Source: Piscicola geometra
Lineage: Eukaryota; Annelida; Clitellata; Hirudinida; Piscicolidae
Length of the DNA stretch: 64,000 nt
Assembly (NCBI GenBank): GCA_943735955.1
Contig: OX030957.1
Span: forward strand, 13,502,361 to 13,566,360
Direction of reading: 5' to 3'
A program made the position numbers and the translations under genes. The notes beneath the pieces were generated by a model, which had not been told where the DNA came from, did no database searches, and saw only the letters and a program-made list of their open reading frames with translations. Positions 1 through 38,843 of the stretch are shown one piece after another; the first letter of the stretch is position 1; every line of letters starts with the position of its first letter.

Positions 1-52
1 ATCCGGCTAATTGTTAGAATGCGAAGTTACAGAGTAACAAAGGAATGCGTTA

Positions 53-27500
<27,448 letters not shown>

Positions 27501-27610
27501 GCGAAACTTCAATGATTTGAAACAGATTTATTGTGAAATAACCGCCCTGCTTTTTGTGATAAAAATTAAAAACTCAAATAGAAGATGGTCAGTTGATATG
27601 TAAAAAGATT

Positions 27611-27616
27611 AATAAA
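27611..27616 (+). terminator. AATAAA polyadenylation signal candidate for PTK7 copy A
   Basis: AATAAA stands 111 bp after the PTK7-A stop codon. It lies just outside the duplicated segment, whose homology to copy B fades near 27566, so copy B does not carry this signal. Confidence 0.5.
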
Positions 27617-27687
27617 CAAATTGGTCTTTACGCTCTTTTTGGTTTACGTTAACAGACGACATCAACACCTTAACAAAATGTTTCGTT

Positions 27688-27760
27688 CAATCAATCAATC
27701 AAATACATTTCTATAGCGCCCTTTCCTAAAATTCAAGAGCGCTTCGTTGTATTATAAATT
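27688..27760 (+). repeat. Possible dispersed repeat (TATAGCGCC...AGCGCTT motif)
   Basis: A short (TCAA)n run is followed by ATACATTTCTATAGCGCC and, 20 bases on, AGAGCGCTTCG. I recall closely similar TATATAGCGCC/CAAAGCGCTTTAC pairs as dispersed repeats in many aquatic animal genomes. A related tttatatagcgctg occurs at 15493. Confidence 0.35.
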
Positions 27761-28160
27761 ATTGAAAACATTAGTACACTCATTTCAAACTTTAAATGTT
27801 TTTTAGATTAAAAAGTTGAATATTTCGCCTCCGAATTTGAATCCTTCCACTCACCTCCTTACTGGGCCTCGGTCGGAGGGACAATTGGAAAGTTTTCCCG
27901 GAAGACGCAAAAGCAAACATTAAGCGTAACTAAAAAATGTGTCATCAAAAAACATATTGGTGTTTACTGACACTGACCCGATTAGGTCAACCAAACACTA
28001 CGCAATAAACAGGACTATTTTATCAGAAGCTTTTTTGATTTAATATAATTTATTGAGATTTTTTAAATTTTGCTAAAGGATATTTATTTATTTAAGAGTT
28101 AATTAAAGCTTTTGGCATTCAAAGCGAGAACTTTTTCTCAACATTTATCATGGGGTAATG

Positions 28161-29091
28161 CAGTGGCGCAACTTTTCGAAGGGTCTCGCAATTTTTCGAA
28201 AATCGATGAGTTTTTTTGGTGGTGGGGGGGGGGGGGTAATGAATTTTTCAATATGCCATAGGACAATGATATTTTCTCTGGATGGCCATCGGGTCTTTAT
28301 CTCACAAAACATTTCATATATCAACACAGAACATAGAGATCCCACCAAAATAACACTAACATGTCACAAATTCTGAGAAGAAATAGAGCACCACTAGACC
28401 TTAACTACACTTTTAAATCTTTACACTTTTTATACGTAAATTTTTAAAGCCATGACACAGTATATAAAGAACAAATCAGATAGACAAAATAATTCTCGAG
28501 CTTTCAGAATTATCCAACCTTTATGGAAAGGATGCTGAAACTGTGTAAAGACAGCTCAAAATCACATCAACACATCAAGTTTACGTGCGGATCAGTCTGA
28601 TCTCATTGCATGTATCGAACTGCAAGAATTCTTTTGAGCAACAAGCCTTCAGCCCGAGTTGCATTATATGCTCGATGTTGTTCTGACTCTGCCAGTTACT
28701 TCATCAGATGCAGAAAAAGCATTTTCTAAACTTCGGCTTATTAAAACTCATCTTAAGACGACTGTATCTGCTCGTCGTTTTCTAAGCTTGTTTGAGAATA
28801 TCTGCTACCAAAGCAGCTACTGCACTTCTTCCAGTAAATGAAATGGTGAAAAGATTTTCACAAACTGATCGAAAAACTATTTTTCAACTGAGAACACATC
28901 AAAATTTAGTTGAAACTAAATATTTGAAAAAAAATTATAGAATATTTAAGTAAGAAATGAAAAATTTTACTTTAGATAGTTATAACTACACATGTAAAAA
29001 TTCTGTTTTTTGTCATGTTTGACGATTATGTTCGCATCAAAACATGAGTTTTAAAATATTTTCATTGAAAAAAGTGGGTGGGTCTGAACCC
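28161..29091 (+). mobile_element. hAT-type DNA transposon relic
   Basis: The left end begins CAGTGGCGCAACTTTTCG, which resembles the CAGTGGCGTAAC-type terminal inverted repeats of many hAT elements. At 28659-28841 a frame encodes LTLPVTSSDAEKAFSKLRLI followed by KTHLKTTVSARR. This is the hAT dimerisation domain, where P-V-T-S-x-D/A-x-E-x-x-F-S-x-L-K/R-x-I-K is conserved. The rest of the transposase is gone and frames are broken. Near 29070-29091 gtgggtgggtctgaacccc looks like the sub-terminal part of such an element, but the matching right terminus is missing. It is interrupted or replaced there by LINE sequence. Confidence 0.6.
28659..28841 (+). pseudogene. hAT transposase C-terminal fragment
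   Basis: About 45 recognisable residues of the hATC dimerisation region are present. An in-frame stop lies upstream of the block (EFF then stop), and the frame ends at 28841. It is not expected to be functional. Confidence 0.6.
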
Positions 29092-29458
29092 CAGGATCGT
29101 TGCCTATGATCTTATAGATATCCTTATAGATAAGCTCCAAAATATGATGGGAATCCAGGATATTGGTGCTGTACTGCAAACGAGAAGAATGAGGTGGTTT
29201 GGGCATGTGGATGGTGGTGGTGGATGGATCAACAAGGTTAGAAGAATGGAGGTTTCTGGAACGAAACGACCTGGCAGGCCAAAGAAGACGTGGGAAGAGG
29301 TGGTACAGATAGACCTCAAATACCTGGGGGCACGCAGCACTGATGCCCATGATAGAAAGGAGTGGAGGGAAAGATTGAGACTTTTCAGACAGGCCCCACC
29401 CTCGGGAGAGGAAAAGTTGGCCTGTTTAACAAAAACCAGGAGATGATGATGATCCTAC
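29092..29458 (+). mobile_element. 3' end of a non-LTR retrotransposon (RTE/CR1-like ORF2 tail)
   Basis: The frame ending at 29446 encodes RRMRWFGHVDGGGGWINKV, KRPGRPKKTWEEVVQIDLK and DRKEWRERLRLF. This is the short C-terminal tail found after the reverse transcriptase in many non-LTR elements (RMRWxGHV, then GRPxxxWxxVxxxDL). No reverse transcriptase domain is present, so it is 5' truncated. The stop is followed at once by gatgatgatgat, a short tandem-repeat tail as in RTE elements rather than poly(A). Confidence 0.7.
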
Positions 29459-29753
29459 AAACAACAAGTTGTACTATATATCTATGTTTAAGATAAACTG
29501 ATATTTTGTAAAGCAAAATATTTAACATTCTACACATCCTTTAAATTAGGTTGTGATATAATTCAAAGATTTGAAAAAAGTCGTTTTCATAAAAATTTTA
29601 TAATATTCGGAGAGTATAGAATTTTATTTTTTTTAATCATTATGTATTTTGTTCGTGTAAAAAAGTGTTTAGTGTCTTTGGTGCTGTTGCGAATAGTAAC
29701 AAAATTATAAAAAGTTACCTCTTTCGTGCTATAAAAGTTTCTTTTTTTACCAA

Positions 29754-31020
29754 ATGGTAAGCTTTTAAAATATAATAATTTCAAGTTTAGTTTGTAATAT
29801 TATTTTTCAGTCGTGCACGAAAACAGGACAAAATAACAATATCAAAAACAAGAGGTTTGGTCCAAAGCTAGAATTATCTAAAGAGCAAGAACAGGAGATT
29901 AAAGAAGCTTTTGATTTGTTTGATACAGATGGAACTGGTACTATAGACACGAACGAAATTAAGGTAATTCATACTTTTATCCAATATATATTTATATAGC
30001 TACTGTATAATATAATATACAGTGTATATTATACACTGTAGAATAATTTAAACTTTTCTTTAAAAAAAATTTTTTTTAGAGTTTCTGGATATCAATTAAA
30101 TTTGTTTGAAATGATTTTTCTAAAAACCTAATCTGAATTTCCAGGTCTCTCAATATATATCTAACAGTTTTAGGCTAAAACATTCTCTATCCACATTATC
30201 TAAAACATATCTAAAACTTTTAGCCAATGTGCATAGCTGATGTAAAAAGATATATTTCTAATTTAATAATCCTGAGAATCCCACTTGGATATCAAAACAG
30301 AGTATTGATAACTTTGTGTTTTCAATTCTGAACTATTTTTCTTTGTTTAATTTTTTTTCTGGAAAATTATGTTTTTATTCTTATTAGATAACTTATTAAT
30401 CTGTCTTTATTACTGTTTAGGTGTTTTCATAGTATTATGGCCTAATATGATCATATCAAGTGACATTTCAATTATCCTATAATGTTACTTTCTTGATTCT
30501 GCTTGAAAGGTGGCTATGAGAGCTTTAGGTTTCGAGCCAAAGAAAGAGGAGATCAAGAAGATGATAGCAGATATCGACAAGGAGGGATCCGGTCGTCTCG
30601 ACTTCAACGACTTCCTCACTCTGATGAACGCCAAGATGAACGAGAAGGACACCAAGGACGAGATCATGAAGGCGTTTCGACTCTTTGACGACGACAACAC
30701 TGGCAAGATCACCTTCAAGAACCTCAAGAGGGTCGCCACCGAGCTGGGAGAGAACCTTGCCGACGAGGAACTGCAGGTTCTCTTTCTCCTTCTAATTATA
30801 ATCCATGCAAGATTACTTATCTTTGACTTTAGGCTTGAGAACATTTAACATCTTTCAATTCAATTGTTCATGCAGCCACTAGCACCCACCAACCAACCAA
30901 ACAACCAACCAACCAACCAACCAACATCAGGAGATGATAGATGAGGCAGACAGGGATGGCACAGGTGAGATCGGAGAGGCTGAGTTCTTCAGAATCATGA
31001 AGAAAACAAGCCTATATTAA
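29754..31020 (+). CDS. CETN: Centrin (EF-hand centriole protein)
   Basis: Centrin is a calcium-binding protein of centrioles and basal bodies, also found with nuclear DNA-repair and export complexes. Exons: 29754-29756 (the ATG alone, followed by gtaagc), 29811-29963, 30510-30776, 30931-31020. Together they give 170 residues, the usual size. Four EF-hand loops are visible. Loop 1 is canonical ([12 protein letters not shown]) and loop 4 is [12 protein letters not shown]. Loops 2 ([12 protein letters not shown]) and 3 ([12 protein letters not shown]) are degenerate at the same places as in other centrins. The C-terminus [10 protein letters not shown] is the centrin signature. The first intron is 54 bp. 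A (CCAA)n run sits directly before the last acceptor. Confidence 0.95.
30018..30040. repeat. Perfect 11-bp-arm palindrome in centrin intron
   Basis: TACAGTGTATA, one base, then its reverse complement. It sits in an AT-rich intron, so slippage or chance is likely. Confidence 0.7.
30885..30926. repeat. (CCAA)n run before centrin last exon
   Basis: About 40 bp of accaacca repeats ending 4 bp before the catcag acceptor at 30930. A shorter run precedes the FHOD exon at 39257. Confidence 0.9.
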
Positions 31021-31234
31021 TATTAATTAATGTCTCTTTAAATAACTTTACTAGTTGTTTCCATGACTTTTAATTCATTTAAATTATGAATAATTAATGT
31101 ATCAGTATCAATATAAAACAATGTGTATGTTTACAATATATATAGCCTTTTATAGTTTTGTCTTTCATTTGTATATTTCCCTGGTTTCAACTCTATTCCG
31201 CTTGTTTGAACAAACTCAGTTGTACATTATAAAG

Positions 31235-31240
31235 AATAAA
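31235..31240 (+). terminator. AATAAA signal, centrin
   Basis: AATAAA lies 215 bp downstream of the centrin stop in AT-rich sequence and is the likely cleavage signal. Confidence 0.5.
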
Positions 31241-32069
31241 TAGTCCATAAAAGCCACTCGTTTTACTGTTATTCTCTAAAATTCAATTAAATACTCTTAA
31301 TTAATAAACATTTAATTATCTCTCCATTAACGAAACGCAATGGAGCATATAAAAGACTGTACTACGCAAAAGTATTTGATCACTTCCATAAAAACTCATA
31401 AAAACCATAAAAAGTTTTACTAAAGTCCCGCTCTTTTCCTGAAGGCCTCGCCGACGAGTGCCCTGTAGCGATGTCTTGGACAGTGAATCGTGTCTGACCA
31501 CGTGCCAAACCAAGTCAACTTTCGACATTTGACAGTTGCTAAGAGAGGTTCTTGTTGTCCCACTAGTGCTGTTTTAACATCAGGTACGTTGTTGTTGGAT
31601 CTCTTCTTCTAGAGATGCCGTGTAATTTCTAGAATTTTTTTGAAAGCTTAAATATTACGTTTTGTTTCCGTAAGGTAGGAATCCTACATTGTAAGATATG
31701 AATACAAGAGACTGTAGAGTCTGCATCTGGTTGCAAAGTGATTCAATCACTTAACCAAGGTAATCTAAAAAAAATATTAGCTCATTTGAATAAAAAAAAG
31801 TTAAATCAAATTCGATGTTGAAACATGTTTTGAAAAATATACTTAAATCTGATTTTTTTTATTCTATATTTGACCGAGCTCGAAATTAGATTAACCGCTG
31901 ATGTTACCCTCATCAATGTTTATCTTAGGCACCTCCTGCTCTCTTCCGCACCAGAGTTTAAATGCCCGTGTGTCATTCACTCTCTAGAATCTGCAATACA
32001 CTATAGTTTAAACATCAGTTCAATATTAAGGAATTTTATTTTATCTCTATCATATTAATAATTTTGTTT

Positions 32070-32078
32070 AAAAGTACA
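32070..32078. repeat. Target-site duplication, left
   Basis: AAAAGTACA directly before the palindromic element, identical to 32593-32601. Confidence 0.8.
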
Positions 32079-32592
32079 GGCACTACTCTTAGAGAAGCCG
32101 ATCTATATTATTCATGTCTATTTAACTCCTCCCACTTATTTTGATTGACACTTGTAAACAATTCTCAATTAAGCGCTTAATTGAAAATACTTTTTTTAAA
32201 TAATATAAGCGGATTTTTTAATAATTATTATTTAAAATGCAGTTTTTTATATTGAATACTTCATATTTGCGAAGGCAATTTAACTATTTTAAGTATTTCA
32301 CTATCGTATCTACCAATTATAAAACCATATTTCGAGTCACTATTTATTGAAAATAGAACTTTAATGTCTATGAAAAATATTGACTCGAAATATGGTTTTA
32401 TAATTGGAAGATACGATAGTGAAATACTTAAAATAGTTAAATTGTCTTCGCAAATATGAAGTGTTTAATATAAAAAAACTGCATTTTAAATTAAGCGCTT
32501 AATTGAGAACTGTTTACAAGTGTCAATCAACAAAAGTGGGAGGAGTTAAATGAACATGAATAATATAGTTCGGCTTCTCTAAGAGTAGTGCC
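32079..32592. mobile_element. 514-bp palindromic foldback/MITE element
   Basis: The element begins GGCACTACTCTTAGAGAAGCC and ends with its reverse complement. The arms are near-perfect inverted repeats over about 230 bp each, including GCGCTTAATTGA and GGGAGGAGTTAAAT blocks. Only a short spacer lies between them (around 32335-32370). No coding capacity was seen. The 9-bp sequence AAAAGTACA flanks both sides. Confidence 0.85.
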
Positions 32593-32601
32593 AAAAGTAC
32601 A
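32593..32601. repeat. Target-site duplication, right
   Basis: AAAAGTACA directly after the palindromic element. A 9-bp duplication fits Mutator-like elements better than hAT or P (8 bp) or Tc1/mariner (TA). Confidence 0.8.
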
Positions 32602-33412
32602 TAACGAATACATAAAAGCTGGAGAAAATACCGGATTACTTAAAAGATAAAATGGATTGGTTTATGGGGTTAGTGTAAAATAATTATTGTTTCATTCTTA
32701 ACCATTTTTTACCTATGAAACCTATGCTCTCACCAACAATAAAGTATTTATATTTTATAAAACAAGCTAAATACCATTTGGATTTTTTAAACTCAATGGT
32801 TCTAGTAGGTAATAAAATCAATTGGTTGTTAAACAAGACAATCTCATTGTTTTTTAGGGTGGCAGATTGGTTCAAATGCTCAGAAACCCTCTCATAAAAC
32901 TTAGTTTAATTGAATTTATATAGAAACAATAGCTCAATACTACTGATGCTCTATTCATGAACTTTATGGGTTCTACAATGGCGTGAAAAGATCATTGTCC
33001 GAGGGATTTCAGATTGTTAACCCTTTTGTGTTTCTTCTGAATTTCTAAACTTGCACTTTTTCGTTATTTAAGAACAATTGTTTAAAAATTGTTTAACAAT
33101 TACATTTTTTCTTACATTTCAAGTCATATCTGGGAGGTAGATAAGCCGTGAGTCATGGCTAGGGGGTTAGGAAAGGATTAAATGAAAAGGCAAGATAAAG
33201 TTTGAATCTCATAATGAATTAACTTCTAGGCAACCCACTCACCCACCATAGTACTGCCATATCAATCATCAAACAAATATGACTCCTGAACTTTCTAACT
33301 GTTATGTTTTGCATGAGTATTTTCTGCTCTTTTCCCTGTCCATAAATTTAAGATTCTATTTTACAATAATTTTTTCAAAGGTTAGATTCTTTTAAAAGTA
33401 ATATTTAGTTAA

Positions 33413-33598
<186 letters not shown>

Positions 33599-34852
33599 TA
33601 TATACATATAGTTTTAAGCAATGTGTTCAGTTTGTTGTCTTATGAACCCCAGGCATTCAGTGTAATGTTTAAAGTCATTAGGCAAATCTGTGGGGACATG
33701 ATTAAAGCTTATAGCTGCAAACATATTCACTTGTTTTATAATTAATAAGTCTTTGAGTTTCAGCCTACTTCTTGGTCTTGTAATCCATGTTGAATGTCAT
33801 AGGGTGTAATTGCATTTAAATGCCAGGGATAATCTCCTTCATAAACATCTTCCTGACATTACACATGTCTGTTTAATTGCTGATAAGTGTCTTCTAACAT
33901 GTTGAGTGTGGGTCTATGGAGGAGGGTACATTGGTGGGTGCATGGGCAGCCGTTAGTTGTCTGTTTCATGATCATTCTCATGTCTCCATCATCACAAAGC
34001 TTCACATATCCTTCCTTTTGTCAGCACAGATTCTTCTATGCAACCTTTGCAATGGCCGTTTACATGCTTTAATCTTGTGGATGTGACACACATTTGGTTG
34101 ATCTCTTTTAGCAGTGTGTTTACCTTACATTAGCGGATTAAAGTCTAATAAATGTCTTCTCACTAAGTTAGTGTGCTTGCTTACTTATATTTAGGTAGAT
34201 AAGAACGGGAGCTTTGTGAATAGATACAAATGTATGTAGAGCACTTTGTGAACAGCACACGCAATCAGGGGATGCGAGGTCAGGTAGTTATCTCATCATC
34301 AGCTCGACCCTGGATAGTTCTCCCTCTTTGTAACAATGCCTGCAAACCTGCACGCTTCCCCCAGATCAAGAATAAGAATATTTATAATTTATACCTTTAG
34401 TTTTCATGCATTTATTATCTTTTTTATGGTTCATTTTGTTATCCTTCCATCAATCAATCCTTCAGTCGTTCAAAAAAGAAAGGCTCTTACTCGAACCTGT
34501 CAGTTGCAGTGGCTGAGGTTACCTTGCATGCAATAGCGTTTGCCATACTCATTCAGTGTAGTCGTTTTCGATATTTTCAATATTTTTGATACATATATAG
34601 TCACGATTTTTATATTTTATTTTAATAATAATATTACTTTTTTTCATATTTATTAAATATTAAATATTACATCAAGTTATTTCAATTTTATATAAAATCA
34701 AATTTATTAAGATCTTCAACATTTCAATCAAATCATGTGTAATTTAAAACGTTTTAATAATTATATTAAGATATACCGAAATAATAGTAATAAATAACAT
34801 TACTTTTAAAGCGTCTATCTCAAGCCTATATTCACCTCCTTCCCTCAAGCAG

Positions 34853-37800
34853 TCTCCGCTCTTCGCAGTGGACGAAGAGGCGCTGGACAGGGGTTTGGTG
34901 GAGCGAGGAGGCATGGCTGGACTGCTGGCTGTGCCCGTTGGAGTGGACGTCAACGAGTGGATTGCCACTCAGAGTGGGTGGTGCTTGGTGCTCCCTTTGG
35001 CAGGGTGGTTGGTGCTCCCTTTGGCAGGGTGGTTGGTGCTCCCTTTGGCAGGGTGGTTGGTGGTCTCTTTGGCAGGGTGGTTGCTGGTCCCTTTGGGAGG
35101 GTGGTTGGTTTTTGGTTGGTTTAGTTATGGGAGGAAGTTTTAGGGTAGTGGTGATGGTATTCTGGGAAGGGGTGGATTTGCTGTTATGGTGGTGATGGTG
35201 TATTGGCGGTTGGTGGTTTCTAAGGGTCTTGTTTAAGTTGTGGCTTATATTGAAGCTCCATCGAATACTTGGCTTTGGTTAATTTACCATTTTGTACCAC
35301 ACCATTTTGTACCCTTCAAAAATTAGACGCTTCCAAATCATGCTTACTCACAGAGCGTATAATTCCATTAATGGAATTGAGCTAATCGGAAAATCGAAAA
35401 TTAAAAATAATTTTTAAATAGTAATTGTGTTTTCAACAATTCAATTGGGCTTCATTTTCAAAGATAAAATGTCAAGATAACATATTTTCGCGAGTGGAGC
35501 ATGGACGGCGATCCTGGGGTTCGGGCCCTTTCACTTTTTGGTAGTGAGGGGCCCACCTTAATGGTGGCGACCCAAGGACTCTCAACCCAAGATTTGCAGC
35601 AGATCGCCGCCCCTGCAACACCATCTCAGCCCCATACCAACAAATGCCCCCTCCTCCACCATCAGCCGTGGTCCTCTTTGAGAACATCAACCTCCTGTAC
35701 GCCTGTCTCGGTGAACACTGCAAGCCCTCCACCTGTCCCTCCATGGATGGGCCCAGCTGCATGTGGGTGCTTGGTGGTCCGTGGTGGTGGTTAGTGGTTC
35801 GTGGCATGTAGGCTTATTGTTGCGCTGTTTGGAACGTTTAATTTTTTGGTGGCGGTCTTAAAATCTTTTGATTGGTTGCTGGGTTGGCATGATAGGGCGA
35901 TAGGAATATTATTTTCATCCATGGATGCATCAATCCATGAATGCATCTATTTACCCATGCATGCATTCAGTCATCCAGTCATTCATGCACGCATGCAGTC
36001 AGTACACATGGCTGGCCGAGAAGGGCAAGAAAAGCAAGATGGCGGCTTGCGAGTACATCGACTGCATCACGTCGTACATGCACTCGTGCGTCCGAAACGA
36101 AGACATCTTCCCCACCAAATATGGTCAGGTGTGGGCATGGTGGATGACTGGACAGAGATGCTTTGTAAATTAAAGAAATTAAATTCATTTTTTTTATTTA
36201 TCTAACTATTTATTTATTTATATATCTAACTATTTATTTATTTATTTATTATAAACGTGATATGGATGGATTGACCTACAACTTATAGTTCAATCCATCG
36301 ATAAGATATTCATAGGCGTTTTGCGTAGCTTTCCCGGCATTGATTTTTGAAACTACTACTAAATGCATGCATAATTCAGAATACATATTAATAACATAAT
36401 ATAATATTATTATAAAACCATTCAACGACGAAAATTTTTACAATTTATTTTGTAAAAAATTTATTTGTTTATAAATTATTTTTTTATACATTTATTTTTG
36501 GTCAAGCATGAACTTTTCAAAAGTTTCGAATTCAAAGTTGGACTGATGAGTTTGTGATGGGAGTTAATCTTCAGAGTTTGAGGCCTTTCCACAAATGAAT
36601 TTGTTTTCTTTGTGCCTCTCGATTCACAAAAGCATCAAAGCCGCCTTGGCATTCGCAATCATTTTTCCCGCCTAATTTTAAATCTCCAACCTGGTGTTTT
36701 CATACCATCACAAAACACACATCCTCATCATCAACAACAACCACCACAACCTCAAACACCACAAAAACCACATCAATCACCACAACCTCAATCACCACAA
36801 CCTTAACCACCACAACATCAACCACCACAACCTCAACCACCACAACCTCAACCTCCACAAATTCAACCACCACAAATTCAACTACCACAACCTCAACCAC
36901 CACAACCTTAACCACCACAACATCAACCACCACAAAAACCACATCAATCACCACAACCTCAACCACCACAACCTTAACCACCACAACATCAACCACCACA
37001 ACCTCAACCACCACAACCTCAACCTCCACAAATTCAACCACCACAAATTCAACTACCACAACCTCAACCACCACAACCTTAACCACCACAACATCAACCA
37101 CCACAAAAACCACATCAATCACCACAACCTCAACCACCACAACCTTAACCACCACAACATCAACCACCACAACCTCAACCACCACAACCTTAACCACCAC
37201 AACATCAACCACCACAACCTCAACCACCACAACCTCAACCACCACAACCTCAACCACCATAACCTCAACCACCACAACCTCAAACACCACAACCTCAACC
37301 ACCACAACCTCAACCACCACAACCTCAACCACCACAACCTCAAACACCACAACCTCAAACACCACAACCTCAACCACCACAACCTCAACCACCACAACCT
37401 CAACCACCACAACCTCAACCACCACAACCTCAAACACCACAACCTCAACCACCACTACCTCAAACACCACAAAAACCACATCAACCATCACATCCTCAAA
37501 CACCACAAAAACCACATCAACCATCACATCCTCAAACACCACAAAAACCACATCAACCATCACATCCTCAAACACCACAAAAACCACATCAACCATCACA
37601 TCCTCAAACACCACAACCACCCTGGGCATCAGGCAACGACTTCCCCAGCAACTTCCGACTGGTGGTCGGCAACGTCCATCGTCTCCTCTGTCACATCCTC
37701 GTGCACGCCTACCACGCCCACCTCTGCCACCTCCGGGCACTCCAGCTGGCGCCCCACTTCGCCACCATCTTGCACCACTTCCTCTCCTTCAACCACACCT

Positions 37801-38102
37801 TCCCGCTCGCCAACGCTTCAGACCTGTCTCTCTTCGACCGCGTCCTTGTCTACCTGGACACTCCCATCGCCAGTCACTGCGCTGATGATAGCGAAGACCT
37901 TCGAGAAAGTGTCTGCATCGGCACTGATTGCAGAACGGACGTCGAAGAAGATCTCGATAAAGTAGATCCACCGAACGAAAATACTCGACGCACTCTAATT
38001 GAGAATCAAAATGGCGATCGGGAGAAGGGAGACGAGTCGTTAAAGTCATCAGGTGACAGTGCTGTCAGCAACTACCTTCCCCTCTTCACCATCGTCACTT
38101 GA
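34853..38102 (+). CDS. MOB2: MOB2-like kinase activator (5' exons not found)
   Basis: MOB proteins bind and regulate NDR/LATS kinases; MOB2 is the NDR partner. Exons: 34853-34973, 35666-35762, 35999-36123, 37633-38102, all in phase, 270 residues. Seen motifs: DVNEWIATQT, INLLYACLGEHCKPSTC, QYTWLAEKGKKSKM, EDIFPTKYGNDFPSNF and HILVHAYHAHL. The Cys-x4-Cys and His-x4-His that hold zinc in MOB1 are all kept. FPTKYG followed by xFPSxF favours MOB2 over MOB1 or MOB3. An extra charged tail of about 80 residues follows the core. The true start was not found; one or more short N-terminal exons should lie upstream. The last intron carries an 850-bp CA-rich minisatellite that stops 14 bp before the acceptor. 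Confidence 0.85.
34978..35105. repeat. 24-bp minisatellite at MOB2 donor
   Basis: About five units of tggttggtgctccctttggc plus aggg, beginning within a few bases of the donor at 34974. Confidence 0.9.
36715..37618. repeat. 15-bp minisatellite with ~173-bp higher-order repeat
   Basis: Units of ccaccacaacctcaa. A longer block starting aaaaaccacatcaatcacc recurs at about 36763, 36936 and 37109, showing higher-order duplication. A further block (aaaaaccacatcaaccatc) repeats near the end. It stops 14 bp before a MOB2 acceptor. Confidence 0.95.
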
Positions 38103-38843
38103 TTCATATTCGCTTGTACATCCGTCTGCATTCGTCTCTCCATCTAACAATTCATTATACCGTATTTCTTCAGAGCTTTAGATCTTTTGTATTTGTTGCA
38201 ATTGTTGAGCTAGAGTCAACAGTCAACTGGACGTTTCGCCTTTTGTTGCGTTGTCGCTTATTCCTCACCTCCGATGCGACCATACCTCTGCATACACCAA
38301 TCATTCAGCACTCTCAATATTGTAAGTCAGTCTTTTCACGTTGTTCTTTTCAAAGCAAGTCTATTGATGTTTTTTAAAATATAAAAAGTCGATTTGTATT
38401 TCCATGATTACAAGCCTTCACAAATAGGCGTGATACGAACCCTTGTATTCCTTATTAATCCATTGGCTTCGCATTTAAATGCCTTGGACTGATTTGTATT
38501 AAATTGAAAACTTCCTATCTGAGTTGGATAAGGATAGGAAAATTGAAAATCGTGAAATTATTTCTTTTAAAAAATTTAAATAACTAAAGTCAAATAAATG
38601 TTTAAAATGTGATGTTGTTGAATGTTTGGTCTAAATAAGTTTGGTTCATTGATGTTGCAGCAAGGCCTGCAAAGCTGCTGCAAAACTTCATTGTTGTTTT
38701 TTCATGTAGTTCAGGCTTACAACTTTTCGTTTCTTTAAGAAAATAACTTTTAAACACATATTGCTATGCAGTCTCAGTCAACTCTTAAGATGTCTAATTA
38801 ATGCAATAAATTCGTTCCAATAATTTTGAGACTTGTTTCCAAA

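Noticed and set aside
35472..35810. 111-codon minus-strand frame in a MOB2 intron
   Set aside because: It is antisense across a true MOB2 exon (35666-35762) and has no recognisable motif.
36694..37965. 423-codon His/Asn-rich frame and its Val-rich antisense
   Set aside because: Produced by the 15-bp CA-rich minisatellite; its last part overlaps the true MOB2 exon in the wrong frame.
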